Shown here: one piece after another, positions 58,308-64,000 of the stretch
Layout of the letters: the number at the start of each line of letters is the position of its first letter
Position numbering within the stretch: the first letter of the stretch is position 1
Assembly (NCBI RefSeq): GCF_000478605.2
Contig: NZ_ASHX02000001.1
Coordinates: 4,851,001 to 4,915,000, forward strand
Origin: Streptomyces thermolilacinus SPC6
Lineage (GTDB): Bacteria; Actinomycetota; Actinomycetes; Streptomycetales; Streptomycetaceae
Length of the DNA stretch: 64,000 nucleotides
Direction: 5' to 3'
Made by a program: the position numbers and the translations under genes
Notes under the pieces: generated by a model
Told to the model about the DNA's origin: nothing
The model's database searches: none
The model's input: only the letters and a program-made list of their open reading frames with translations

Positions 58308-59084
58308 TTGATCTACGGCGCTATGAAGTTCTCCATCGGAGGGACGCTGAAGCTCGCCTTCAGGCCCTGGGTGGAGGGCCTCGAGAACATTCCCGCCGAG
58401 GGGCCGGCGATCCTCGCGAGCAACCACCTGTCGTTCTCCGACTCCTTCTTCCTCCCGGCGGTCCTCGACCGGAAGGTCACCTTCATCGCGAAGGCCGAGT
58501 ACTTCACCTCTCCCGGCGTGAAGGGCAAGCTCACCGCCGCGTTCTTCAAGGGCGTCGGCCAGCTCCCCGTGGACCGCTCCGGCGCGCGGGGCGCCGGGGA
58601 CGCCGCGGTGCGCAGCGGCATCGAGGTCATCAAGCGCGGCGAGCTGTTCGGCATCTACCCGGAGGGCACCCGCTCCCCGGACGGGCGGCTGTACCGCGGC
58701 AAGACCGGCGGCCTCGCGCGCGTGGCGCTGGCCACGGGCGCGCCCGTCATCCCGATCGCCATGATCGACACGGAGAAGATCCAGCCGCCCGGCAAGGTCG
58801 TCCCCAAGCTGATGCGCCCCGGCATCCGCATCGGCAAGCCGCTGGACTTCAGCCGCTACCAGGGCATGGACAACGACCGCTTCATCCTCCGCTCGGTCAC
58901 CGACGAGGTGATGTACGAGATCATGAAGCTGTCCGGCCAGGAGTACGTGGACATCTACGCCACGGTCGCCAAGCGGCAGATCGCCGAGGCGGAGAGGGCC
59001 GCGAAGGCGGCGGCCAAGGGCGAGCACAAGGCGGACGCCCAGGGCACGGCGGCCGAGGGCACGGCGGACAAGCCGGCCGGCTGA
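58308..59084 (+). CDS. plsC: 1-acyl-sn-glycerol-3-phosphate acyltransferase
   Basis: PlsC acylates lysophosphatidic acid to phosphatidic acid. The 258-residue protein has the catalytic NHxxxxD box as NHLSFSD (Asn39-Asp45), the VTFIAKAEYF and GVGQLPVDRSG motifs, and the phosphate-binding YPEGTRSPDG (Glu119). The C-terminal 35 residues are Ala/Lys/Glu-rich. The start is a TTG at 58308 six bases after GGAGGA; ATG 58323 is an alternative. Its neighbour order beside pimB' and fadD15-like genes matches M. tuberculosis Rv2182c. Confidence 0.94.
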   Translation: MIYGAMKFSIGGTLKLAFRPWVEGLENIPAEGPAILASNHLSFSDSFFLPAVLDRKVTFIAKAEYFTSPGVKGKLTAAFFKGVGQLPVDRSGARGAGDAAVRSGIEVIKRGELFGIYPEGTRSPDGRLYRGKTGGLARVALATGAPVIPIAMIDTEKIQPPGKVVPKLMRPGIRIGKPLDFSRYQGMDNDRFILRSVTDEVMYEIMKLSGQEYVDIYATVAKRQIAEAERAAKAAAKGEHKADAQGTAAEGTADKPAG

Positions 59085-59168
59085 CGGCACAGACGCACGA
59101 GGCACGACGCGCGGCCGCAGGCGTCCCGCACGCGGGACCCGGCGTGCCGCGCATGGGGGGTGGGGGAG

Positions 59169-60395
59169 ATGGCCAGGCGCGAGCGGGTGGTCCGCATGTC
59201 CGTGGAGCAGCCGCTGTGGCGCGCGCTCACCGCGTACCGCGTCCTCACCATGATCTACGCGGACCTCCTCTTCCTGGTCAACCACGGCAGCTTCGAACGG
59301 CCGTGGGCCGGCGCCGCGTTCCTCGCCGTGATGAGCGTGTGGACGCTGGCGACCCTGCCGCAGGTGTCCGGCGCCGCCCGCTGCACCAAACCGTTCCTCG
59401 CCGTCGATCTGACCGTCGCGCTGACCGGCATCCTGCTGACGCCGTTCGCCGACAACCACGCCCAGGTGCAGGACGGGCCGACGCTGCCCGGCATCTGGAC
59501 GGCCGGCGCGGTCCTCGCGTACGCGATCAAGGGCGGCTGGCGCTGGGCGGGTTTCGCGTCCTCGCTGGTCGCCGTCGCCAACATCGTGGAGCGCGGCGAG
59601 CCGAGCCGCGACACCCTCCACAACGTGCTGCTCGTGTGGGTGGCGTCCATCGCGATCGGATACGTGGTCGAGGTCGCCCGCGCGTCGGAGCGCACCCTCG
59701 CCCGGGCGTTGGAGATCGAGGCCGCCACCCGGGAGCGGGAGCGCCTCGCGCGCGACATCCACGACTCGGTTCTCCAGGTGCTGGCCATGGTGCAGCGGCG
59801 CGGCACCGCGCTCGGCGGCGAGGCGGCGGAGCTGGGCCGGATGGCGGGGGAGCAGGAGGTGGCCCTGCGCACCCTGGTCGCGGGCGGCCTGGCCCGGCCG
59901 TCCCACGTCTGCGAGGACGCCTCGCAGGGTGCGGTCGTCCGGCTGATCGACGAGCCCGAAGGGCCGGACGGCTCGTACGGGCCGGGCGGCGGCGGTGAGC
60001 AGGACCTGCGGACGCTGCTGGCGCCGCACGCCGGGTCCCGGGTCACGTTCGCCGAACCGGGCGCCCCGGTGCTGCTGCCCCGTGCGGCGGCCGCCGAGCT
60101 GGCTGCCGCTGTAGGTGCCGCCCTGGACAATGTCCGCAGGCACGCCGGGCCCGACGCCCGGGCGTGGATACTCGTCGAGGACTGGCCGGACGAGGTCGTC
60201 GTGACCGTGCGCGACGACGGGCCCGGCATCCCCGAGGGGCGTCTCGCCCAGGCGGAGAGCGAGGGCCGGCTCGGCGTCGCCCAGTCCATCCGCGGCAGGC
60301 TGCGGGACCTGGGCGGGACGGCGGAGCTGCTCTCGGTCCCCGGGCAGGGCACGGAAGTCGAGTTGAAGGTCCCACGGGGGAAGGCGGAACGATGA
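59169..60395 (+). CDS. macS: Sensor histidine kinase MacS
   Basis: The 408-residue protein begins MARRERVVRMSVEQPLWRALTAYRVLTMIYADLLFLVN, with five or six membrane segments to about 165, a short linker, HisKA_3 His198 in LARDIHDSVLQVLAMVQRRG, and an HATPase domain with LDNVRRHAG and DDGPGIPEG. It matches the MacS kinase of the MacRS system, which influences development and antibiotic production in Streptomyces coelicolor. GTG 59160 is an alternative start. Its stop overlaps the macR start by four bases. Membrane-embedded sensing is likely. Confidence 0.93.
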   Translation: MARRERVVRMSVEQPLWRALTAYRVLTMIYADLLFLVNHGSFERPWAGAAFLAVMSVWTLATLPQVSGAARCTKPFLAVDLTVALTGILLTPFADNHAQVQDGPTLPGIWTAGAVLAYAIKGGWRWAGFASSLVAVANIVERGEPSRDTLHNVLLVWVASIAIGYVVEVARASERTLARALEIEAATRERERLARDIHDSVLQVLAMVQRRGTALGGEAAELGRMAGEQEVALRTLVAGGLARPSHVCEDASQGAVVRLIDEPEGPDGSYGPGGGGEQDLRTLLAPHAGSRVTFAEPGAPVLLPRAAAAELAAAVGAALDNVRRHAGPDARAWILVEDWPDEVVVTVRDDGPGIPEGRLAQAESEGRLGVAQSIRGRLRDLGGTAELLSVPGQGTEVELKVPRGKAER

Positions 60396-61066
60396 CGGAA
60401 CAGGCGATCAAGGTGATGGTGGTGGACGACCACCCGATGTGGCGCGACGCCGTCGCCCGCGACCTGGCGGAGGCCGGGTTCGACGTGGTGGCCACGGCGG
60501 GCGACGGCGACCAGGCGGTACGCCGCGCCCGCGCCACCTCCCCGGACGTGCTGGTCCTCGACCTGAACCTGCCGGGCAAGCCGGGCGTCCAGGTCTGCAA
60601 GGAGCTCGTGGGCGGCGGGGACCTGCCGGTGCGGGTGCTGGTGCTGTCCGCGAGCGGCGAGCACGCGGACGTGCTGGAGGCCGTGAAGTCCGGCGCGACG
60701 GGGTACCTGCTGAAGTCGGCCAGTACGGCGGAGCTGCTGGACGCGGTACGGCGTACGGCCTCCGGGGACGCGGTGTTCACGCCCGGGCTGGCCGGCCTGG
60801 TCCTGGGCGAGTACCGCCGCCTGGCCGCCGAGCCCGCGCCGGAGCGGGGCGCCCCCGAGCCGAACGCGCCGCGCCTGACGGAGCGTGAGACGGAGGTGCT
60901 GCGGCTGGTGGCGAAGGGCCTCAGCTACAAGCAGATCGCGGAGCGGCTGGTCATCTCGCACCGGACGGTCCAGAACCACGTCCAGAACACGCTGGGCAAG
61001 CTCCAGCTCCACAACCGCGTCGAACTGGTCCGCTACGCCATCGAATCAGGCCTCGACACCCCCTGA
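60392..61066 (+). CDS. macR: Response regulator MacR
   Basis: The 224-residue NarL-family regulator has acidic pair Asp12-Asp13 (VVDDHPMWRD), phospho-acceptor Asp57 (VLVLDLNLPG), LSASGE and Lys108 (GYLLKSAS), then a LuxR helix-turn-helix (LTERETEVLRLVAKGLSYKQIAERLVISHRTVQNHVQNTLGKLQLHNRVELVRYAIE). It overlaps macS by four bases and should be its partner. In S. coelicolor MacR binds promoters of cell-envelope and developmental genes. It is convergent with trpEG; the 212-base gap between shows no other feature. Confidence 0.94.
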   Translation: MTEQAIKVMVVDDHPMWRDAVARDLAEAGFDVVATAGDGDQAVRRARATSPDVLVLDLNLPGKPGVQVCKELVGGGDLPVRVLVLSASGEHADVLEAVKSGATGYLLKSASTAELLDAVRRTASGDAVFTPGLAGLVLGEYRRLAAEPAPERGAPEPNAPRLTERETEVLRLVAKGLSYKQIAERLVISHRTVQNHVQNTLGKLQLHNRVELVRYAIESGLDTP

Positions 61067-61278
61067 CCCCGCGTCCCCTGCCCTCCGCTCCGCTGCGGAC
61101 CCCCCGGCGGGCAGGCTGCGCTGCGGGCCGCTTCCGCTTGCCGCTCCGCTGTGGCAGCTGGTCCTCCCTCAAGGGGGCCCCAGGGTGGAACGGGTGGGGC
61201 ACAACGGGGCGGCGGCCCCGGTCCAGCGCCGGCCGCACAGGTGCGTACGCCCTCGTTCCCGCCGGCCGACCCGCCGCC

Positions 61279-63198
61279 TCACCCGAGGGGCGACCCCGCC
61301 GACTGGCCCTCGGGCCGGAGCTCCAGGCCCTGCGGGCGACCCGTCATCAGGTCCCGCACGATCGCCGGGCCGTTCAGCGTCAGCACCGACTCGGGGTGGA
61401 ACTGCACCCCCGCGAAGCCGTCGCCGCGCAGCGCGTGGACCTCGCCGCTCAGCGGGTCGCGGCTCACCTCCACCCCGCGCGCCGCCAGCCGCGCGGCCGC
61501 CGCGTCGTCGCAGCGCGCGGTGAAGCTGTTGTAGAAGCCGACCCGCTCCCGCGCCCCGAACAGCTCCACGTCCACCTGCGCGCCCTGGAACGGCACCCGC
61601 TTCCGTACGATCTCCAGGCCCAGCTCCGCGGCGATCAGCTCGTGGCCCAGGCACACCCCCAGGAGCGGGTGCCGGTGCCCCGCCAGCAGCTCCGCGGCGA
61701 GCCCCCGCAGCAGCCGCATCCGGGGGTCGTCGCCGTCGCCCGGATCGCCCGGTCCGGGGCCGAGCACCACGGGCCCGGCGTGCGTCAGCGCGGCCTCCCG
61801 CAGTCCCGGCTCGTCGAACCGGCGCACCGTCACCTCCAGCCCCAGGGACCGCAGGAGATGCGCCAGCATCGAGGTGAACGTGTCCTCCGCGTCCACCACC
61901 AGCGCGTGCCCGGCCAGTTGGTTATCGGCGGCCCGCTCCCGCATCCGCAGCCAGAACGGCGCCAGGCCGGCGCGCCGCGCGTCCAGCGCCGCCCGCACCC
62001 GCGGGTCGTCCGCCAGCCGCACCGGCCGTACCGCCTCCTCGGCCGGGCGCCCCGGACGCACCCCGAGCGCCGCCAGGACGCCCGCCGCCTTGGCGTGGGT
62101 CTCCGCGACCTCGCCGTCGGGGTCGGAGTGCCGTACCAGCGTCGCGCCGACCGGCACTCGCAGCCCGCCGTCGGCGTCGATGTCGGCGGTACGGATCAGG
62201 ATGGGCGAGTCCAGCGTCTGAGCGCCGCCCTCGTCGGTGCCGAGCAGCGCCAGCGCGCCCGCGTAGTAGCCGCGCCCGCCCTCCTCGTGGCGCTCGATGA
62301 CCCGGCAGGCGTTCTGGACCGGGGACCCGGTGACCGTCGCCGCGAACATCGTCTCCCGCAGCACCTCCCGCACGTCCAGCGTGGACCGCCCGCGCAGCTC
62401 GTACTCGGTGTGCGCGAGGTGCGCCATCTCCTTCAGCCGGGGCCCGACGACGACGCCGCCCATGTCGCCGACGGTGCACATCATCTTCAGTTCCTCGTCG
62501 ACGACCATCGACAGCTCGTCGGTCTCCTTGCGGCTGGCGAGGAAGGTCAGCAGGTCCTCCGGCGTCGGCCCGCCCGCCGGATAGCGGTACGTGCCGCTGA
62601 TCGGGTTCATCACGACCGTGCCGCCCGACATCCGCACGTGCACCTCGGGGCTGGCCCCGACGAGGGTGCGCTCGCCGGTGTGGACGACGAACGTCCAGTA
62701 CGCGCCCCGCTCCCCGGCGAGCAGCCGCCGGAACAGCGCCAGGGCGTCCGCCCGGCCGAAGCCCGGCACCCGCCCGTGGTAGGTGCGGCGGATCACGAAG
62801 TTGGCGCCCTCGCCGTGCCCGATCTCCTCGTCCACGACCCGCCGCACCATCCGCGCGTACGCCTCGTCCGGCACGTCGAACCCGCCGTCGTCCACCCGCA
62901 CGTCATGGGCGGGCAGCAGCTCCAGGGCGTCGGCGAGCGGCAGCTCGTACGTCTCGTCGGCGACCAGCACGGACAGCGGCGTCCCGTCGTCGCGGACGTC
63001 GAAGCCGCGCTCGCGCAGCTGCCGGAACGGGACGAGCGCCAGCGCGGGCCGCTCGCCGACGGGCAGGTCGGCGAGGCGTCCCACCTCGTGGACGGGGCCC
63101 GCGAGCACCTCGACCGTGTCGTGGTCGCGGCCGGGCGTGCGGCGGCGGAGCAGGGCGAACGGGGGGCCTGACGGGTCGAGCAGGGACCGGAGGTCCAT
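61279..63198 (-). CDS. trpEG: Anthranilate synthase, fused TrpE-TrpG
   Basis: The 639-residue protein joins a chorismate-utilising TrpE domain (about 1-425; FVIRRTYHGRVPGFG, MNPISGTYRYPAGG, CTVGDMGGVVVGPRLKEMAHLAHTEYELRGR, GSPVQNACRVIERHE and GYYAGALALLG) to a class I glutamine amidotransferase (about 440-639) with Cys516 (LGVCLGHELIA), His601 and Glu603 (VQFHPESVLT). It makes anthranilate from chorismate and glutamine. The ATG at 63198 follows AAGGA. A trp leader with three consecutive Trp codons and an attenuator hairpin lies directly upstream. PhzE-like phenazine or antibiotic enzymes share this fusion, but the trp leader supports a biosynthetic tryptophan role. Confidence 0.94.
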   Translation of the reverse strand: MDLRSLLDPSGPPFALLRRRTPGRDHDTVEVLAGPVHEVGRLADLPVGERPALALVPFRQLRERGFDVRDDGTPLSVLVADETYELPLADALELLPAHDVRVDDGGFDVPDEAYARMVRRVVDEEIGHGEGANFVIRRTYHGRVPGFGRADALALFRRLLAGERGAYWTFVVHTGERTLVGASPEVHVRMSGGTVVMNPISGTYRYPAGGPTPEDLLTFLASRKETDELSMVVDEELKMMCTVGDMGGVVVGPRLKEMAHLAHTEYELRGRSTLDVREVLRETMFAATVTGSPVQNACRVIERHEEGGRGYYAGALALLGTDEGGAQTLDSPILIRTADIDADGGLRVPVGATLVRHSDPDGEVAETHAKAAGVLAALGVRPGRPAEEAVRPVRLADDPRVRAALDARRAGLAPFWLRMRERAADNQLAGHALVVDAEDTFTSMLAHLLRSLGLEVTVRRFDEPGLREAALTHAGPVVLGPGPGDPGDGDDPRMRLLRGLAAELLAGHRHPLLGVCLGHELIAAELGLEIVRKRVPFQGAQVDVELFGARERVGFYNSFTARCDDAAAARLAARGVEVSRDPLSGEVHALRGDGFAGVQFHPESVLTLNGPAIVRDLMTGRPQGLELRPEGQSAGSPLG

Positions 63199-63241
63199 CG
63201 GTGGTTCCTTCCGAGGTGGAGAGGAACGGCCCCGGAAACGC

Positions 63242-63268
63242 CGAAGGCCGCCCCTCGGGCGGCCTTCG
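63242..63268 (-). terminator. Attenuator hairpin of trpEG
   Basis: A perfect 12-bp stem CGAAGGCCGCCC/GGGCGGCCTTCG with a three-base loop lies between the trpL stop and the trpEG start. On the minus strand it is followed by GCGTTT, a weak U-run. It is the likely terminator arm of a classical attenuator. Confidence 0.85.
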
Positions 63269-63289
63269 CGTCGTGTGTGCGCGCGTCGA

Positions 63290-63346
63290 TCAGTGGGCCG
63301 CCGGATGAGCGGTCCACCACCAGTTCTGGGTCGTCGGCGCGAACAT
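63290..63346 (-). CDS. trpL: trp leader peptide
   Basis: An 18-residue ORF, MFAPTTQNWWWTAHPAAH, with three consecutive Trp codons at 63314-63322 on the minus strand. It closely resembles known Streptomyces trp leaders. Ribosome stalling at the Trp codons under tryptophan starvation would prevent the downstream attenuator hairpin from forming and allow trpEG expression. TAGGGT (63359-63354 on the minus strand) eight bases before the ATG fits a -10 that would give a leaderless transcript, though the -35 is poor. No Shine-Dalgarno sequence is seen. Confidence 0.93.
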   Translation of the reverse strand: MFAPTTQNWWWTAHPAAH

Positions 63347-63368
63347 GACGCCGACCCTAGCGCATCCG

Positions 63369-63420
63369 CCCGTGGCGCCGCGGTCCGTTCCGTCAGCCGG
63401 AACGGACCGCGCGCCACGGG
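63369..63420. terminator. Large hairpin between the repeat-protein gene and trpL
   Basis: A 22-bp imperfect inverted repeat (one bulged base; arms 63369-63391 and 63399-63420, loop GTCAGCC) lies 31 bases after the stop of the minus-strand repeat-protein gene. It probably terminates that gene and overlaps the region where the trpL -35 should lie. Confidence 0.75.
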
Positions 63421-63450
63421 CGGCGGGTGCCCCTCGGGGCAGGGGGAGGA

Positions 63451-64000
63451 TCAGACGAACAGGTTGTAGATCTGCCAGCCCGAGCCGATCGAGGTGCGGG
63501 TGACGAACGGCGCGGTCGTGCTGCCACGGCCCTGGTAGAACCACATGTGGCCGTTGGCGTCACGGGCGATCAGGTCCGGCTGCCCGTCCCTGTTCAGGTC
63601 GCTCGGCCCGAGCAGCGTGTTGTAGATCTGCCAGCCCTTGCCGATGGTCGTACGGGCGGCGAACGGCGCGGTCGCGCTGCCCGTGCCCTGGTACAGCCAC
63701 AGCACACCGGAGGTGTCGCGGGCGACCATGTCCGGCTTGCCGTCGCCGGTGACGTCGCCCGTGTCGGTCATGGAGTCGTAGATCTGCCAGCCCCTTCCGA
63801 TCGACGTGCGCGCCTTGAACGGGGCCGCCGGGTTCCCGGTGCCCGCGTAGAACCACAGGTAGCCGGAGCCGTCGCGGGCCACCAGGTCCGCGATGCCGTC
63901 ACCGGAGAGGTCCCGGGCGCCGCTCATCAGGTTGTAGATCTGCCAGCCCTTGCCGACGTACAGCCGCGCCTTGAACGGCGCCGACGGGTTGCCGCTGCCC
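63451..64000 (-). CDS. FG-GAP/VCBS-type repeat protein, 5' end outside window
   Basis: Only the C-terminal part (about 182 residues) is in the window; the frame is open to the edge. It consists of tandem repeats of about 49-52 residues with GDG.PDL(V/I)ARD..G.(L/M)W(F/L)Y.G.G...APF..R..IG.GWQIYN, each holding a DxDGxxD-like calcium loop. This is the bacterial FG-GAP-like beta-propeller repeat usual at the C-termini of secreted streptomycete hydrolases and lectin-like proteins. An upstream catalytic domain, if any, is not visible. At DNA level, GTAGATCTGCCAGCCC recurs about every 150 bases (63466, 63614, 63778 and 63933). Confidence 0.88.
   Translation of the reverse strand, partial: GSGNPSAPFKARLYVGKGWQIYNLMSGARDLSGDGIADLVARDGSGYLWFYAGTGNPAAPFKARTSIGRGWQIYDSMTDTGDVTGDGKPDMVARDTSGVLWLYQGTGSATAPFAARTTIGKGWQIYNTLLGPSDLNRDGQPDLIARDANGHMWFYQGRGSTTAPFVTRTSIGSGWQIYNLFV

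Noticed and set aside
58122..60143. Very long minus-strand frame upstream of the alpha/beta hydrolase
   Set aside because: It runs antisense through plsC and macS; only the part from 58121 encodes the hydrolase fold.
61067..61278. Small gene between macR and trpEG
   Set aside because: Open frames exist but are Arg/Pro-rich shadows without ribosome sites.

Overview
The window is very GC-rich chromosomal DNA with strong G/C preference at third codon positions, frequent GTG and some TTG starts, and dense gene packing. Together with the family content (macRS, ROK glucokinase glkA, DUF3043, DUF5304, PspA/PspAA, a SAM-IV riboswitch and a trp leader peptide with three Trp codons) this points to Streptomyces or a close relative. 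It looks like conserved core chromosome. I see no insertion sequence, integrase, tRNA, rRNA or CRISPR array.

Layout. 1-2.4 kb: the end of a possible polysaccharide locus, with a membrane protein, a spherulin-4-like protein and a GH114 lipoprotein. 2.4-7.3 kb: cobalamin nucleotide-loop genes cobS, cobT and a cobU fused to a metallo-beta-lactamase-like domain, with two membrane proteins, one rhomboid-like. 7.4-13 kb: a small conserved protein, a secreted trypsin/PDZ protease, an ABC exporter, a methyltransferase and a DUF3043 protein. 12.8-19.6 kb: pspA, pspAA, a NarL-type two-component system and an RND efflux permease. 19.9-21.7 kb: divergent nadA and erpA with operator-like repeats between them. 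22-26.4 kb: an unidentified anchored protein, a PfkB kinase resembling adenosine kinase, and a cysteine desulfurase-TusA fusion.

26.6-35.9 kb is the respiratory core: ctaCDF (aa3 oxidase subunits II, I, IV), then an L,D-transpeptidase and a divergent pseudo-receiver, then ctaE-qcrCAB (oxidase subunit III plus the bc1 complex). Electrons would pass from menaquinol through QcrB, QcrA and diheme QcrC to the CuA site of CtaC. trpD follows, then a SAM-IV riboswitch ahead of a class V aminotransferase-fold enzyme, a stand-alone Lrp-type sensor domain, a rhomboid protease and a NYN-domain protein.

42.4-61.1 kb is a cell-envelope and lipid block: two tandem NlpC/P60 hydrolases, a secreted metallopeptidase, a GT87 mannosyltransferase-like protein, a PimB'-like glycosyltransferase, acyl-CoA ligase, SRPBCC protein, ArsA-like ATPase, DUF5304 protein, glucokinase, alpha/beta hydrolase, PlsC acyltransferase and macSR. 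The overall order (cobS/cobT, erpA, adoK, ctaC, qcr, ctaE, trpD, NlpC/P60, pimB', fadD15, SRPBCC, ATPase, plsC) parallels Mycobacterium tuberculosis Rv2182c-Rv2208, from memory of that genome. The window ends with a trpEG fusion behind a trpL attenuator and the 3' part of a secreted repeat protein.

The most interesting signals are regulatory: a shared 8-bp half-site inside the promoter spacers of the two NlpC/P60 paralogs, paired inverted repeats between nadA and erpA, a perfect palindrome across the ctaE start codon, the SAM-IV riboswitch with a six-codon ORF behind it, and several short-period tandem repeats in intergenic DNA.
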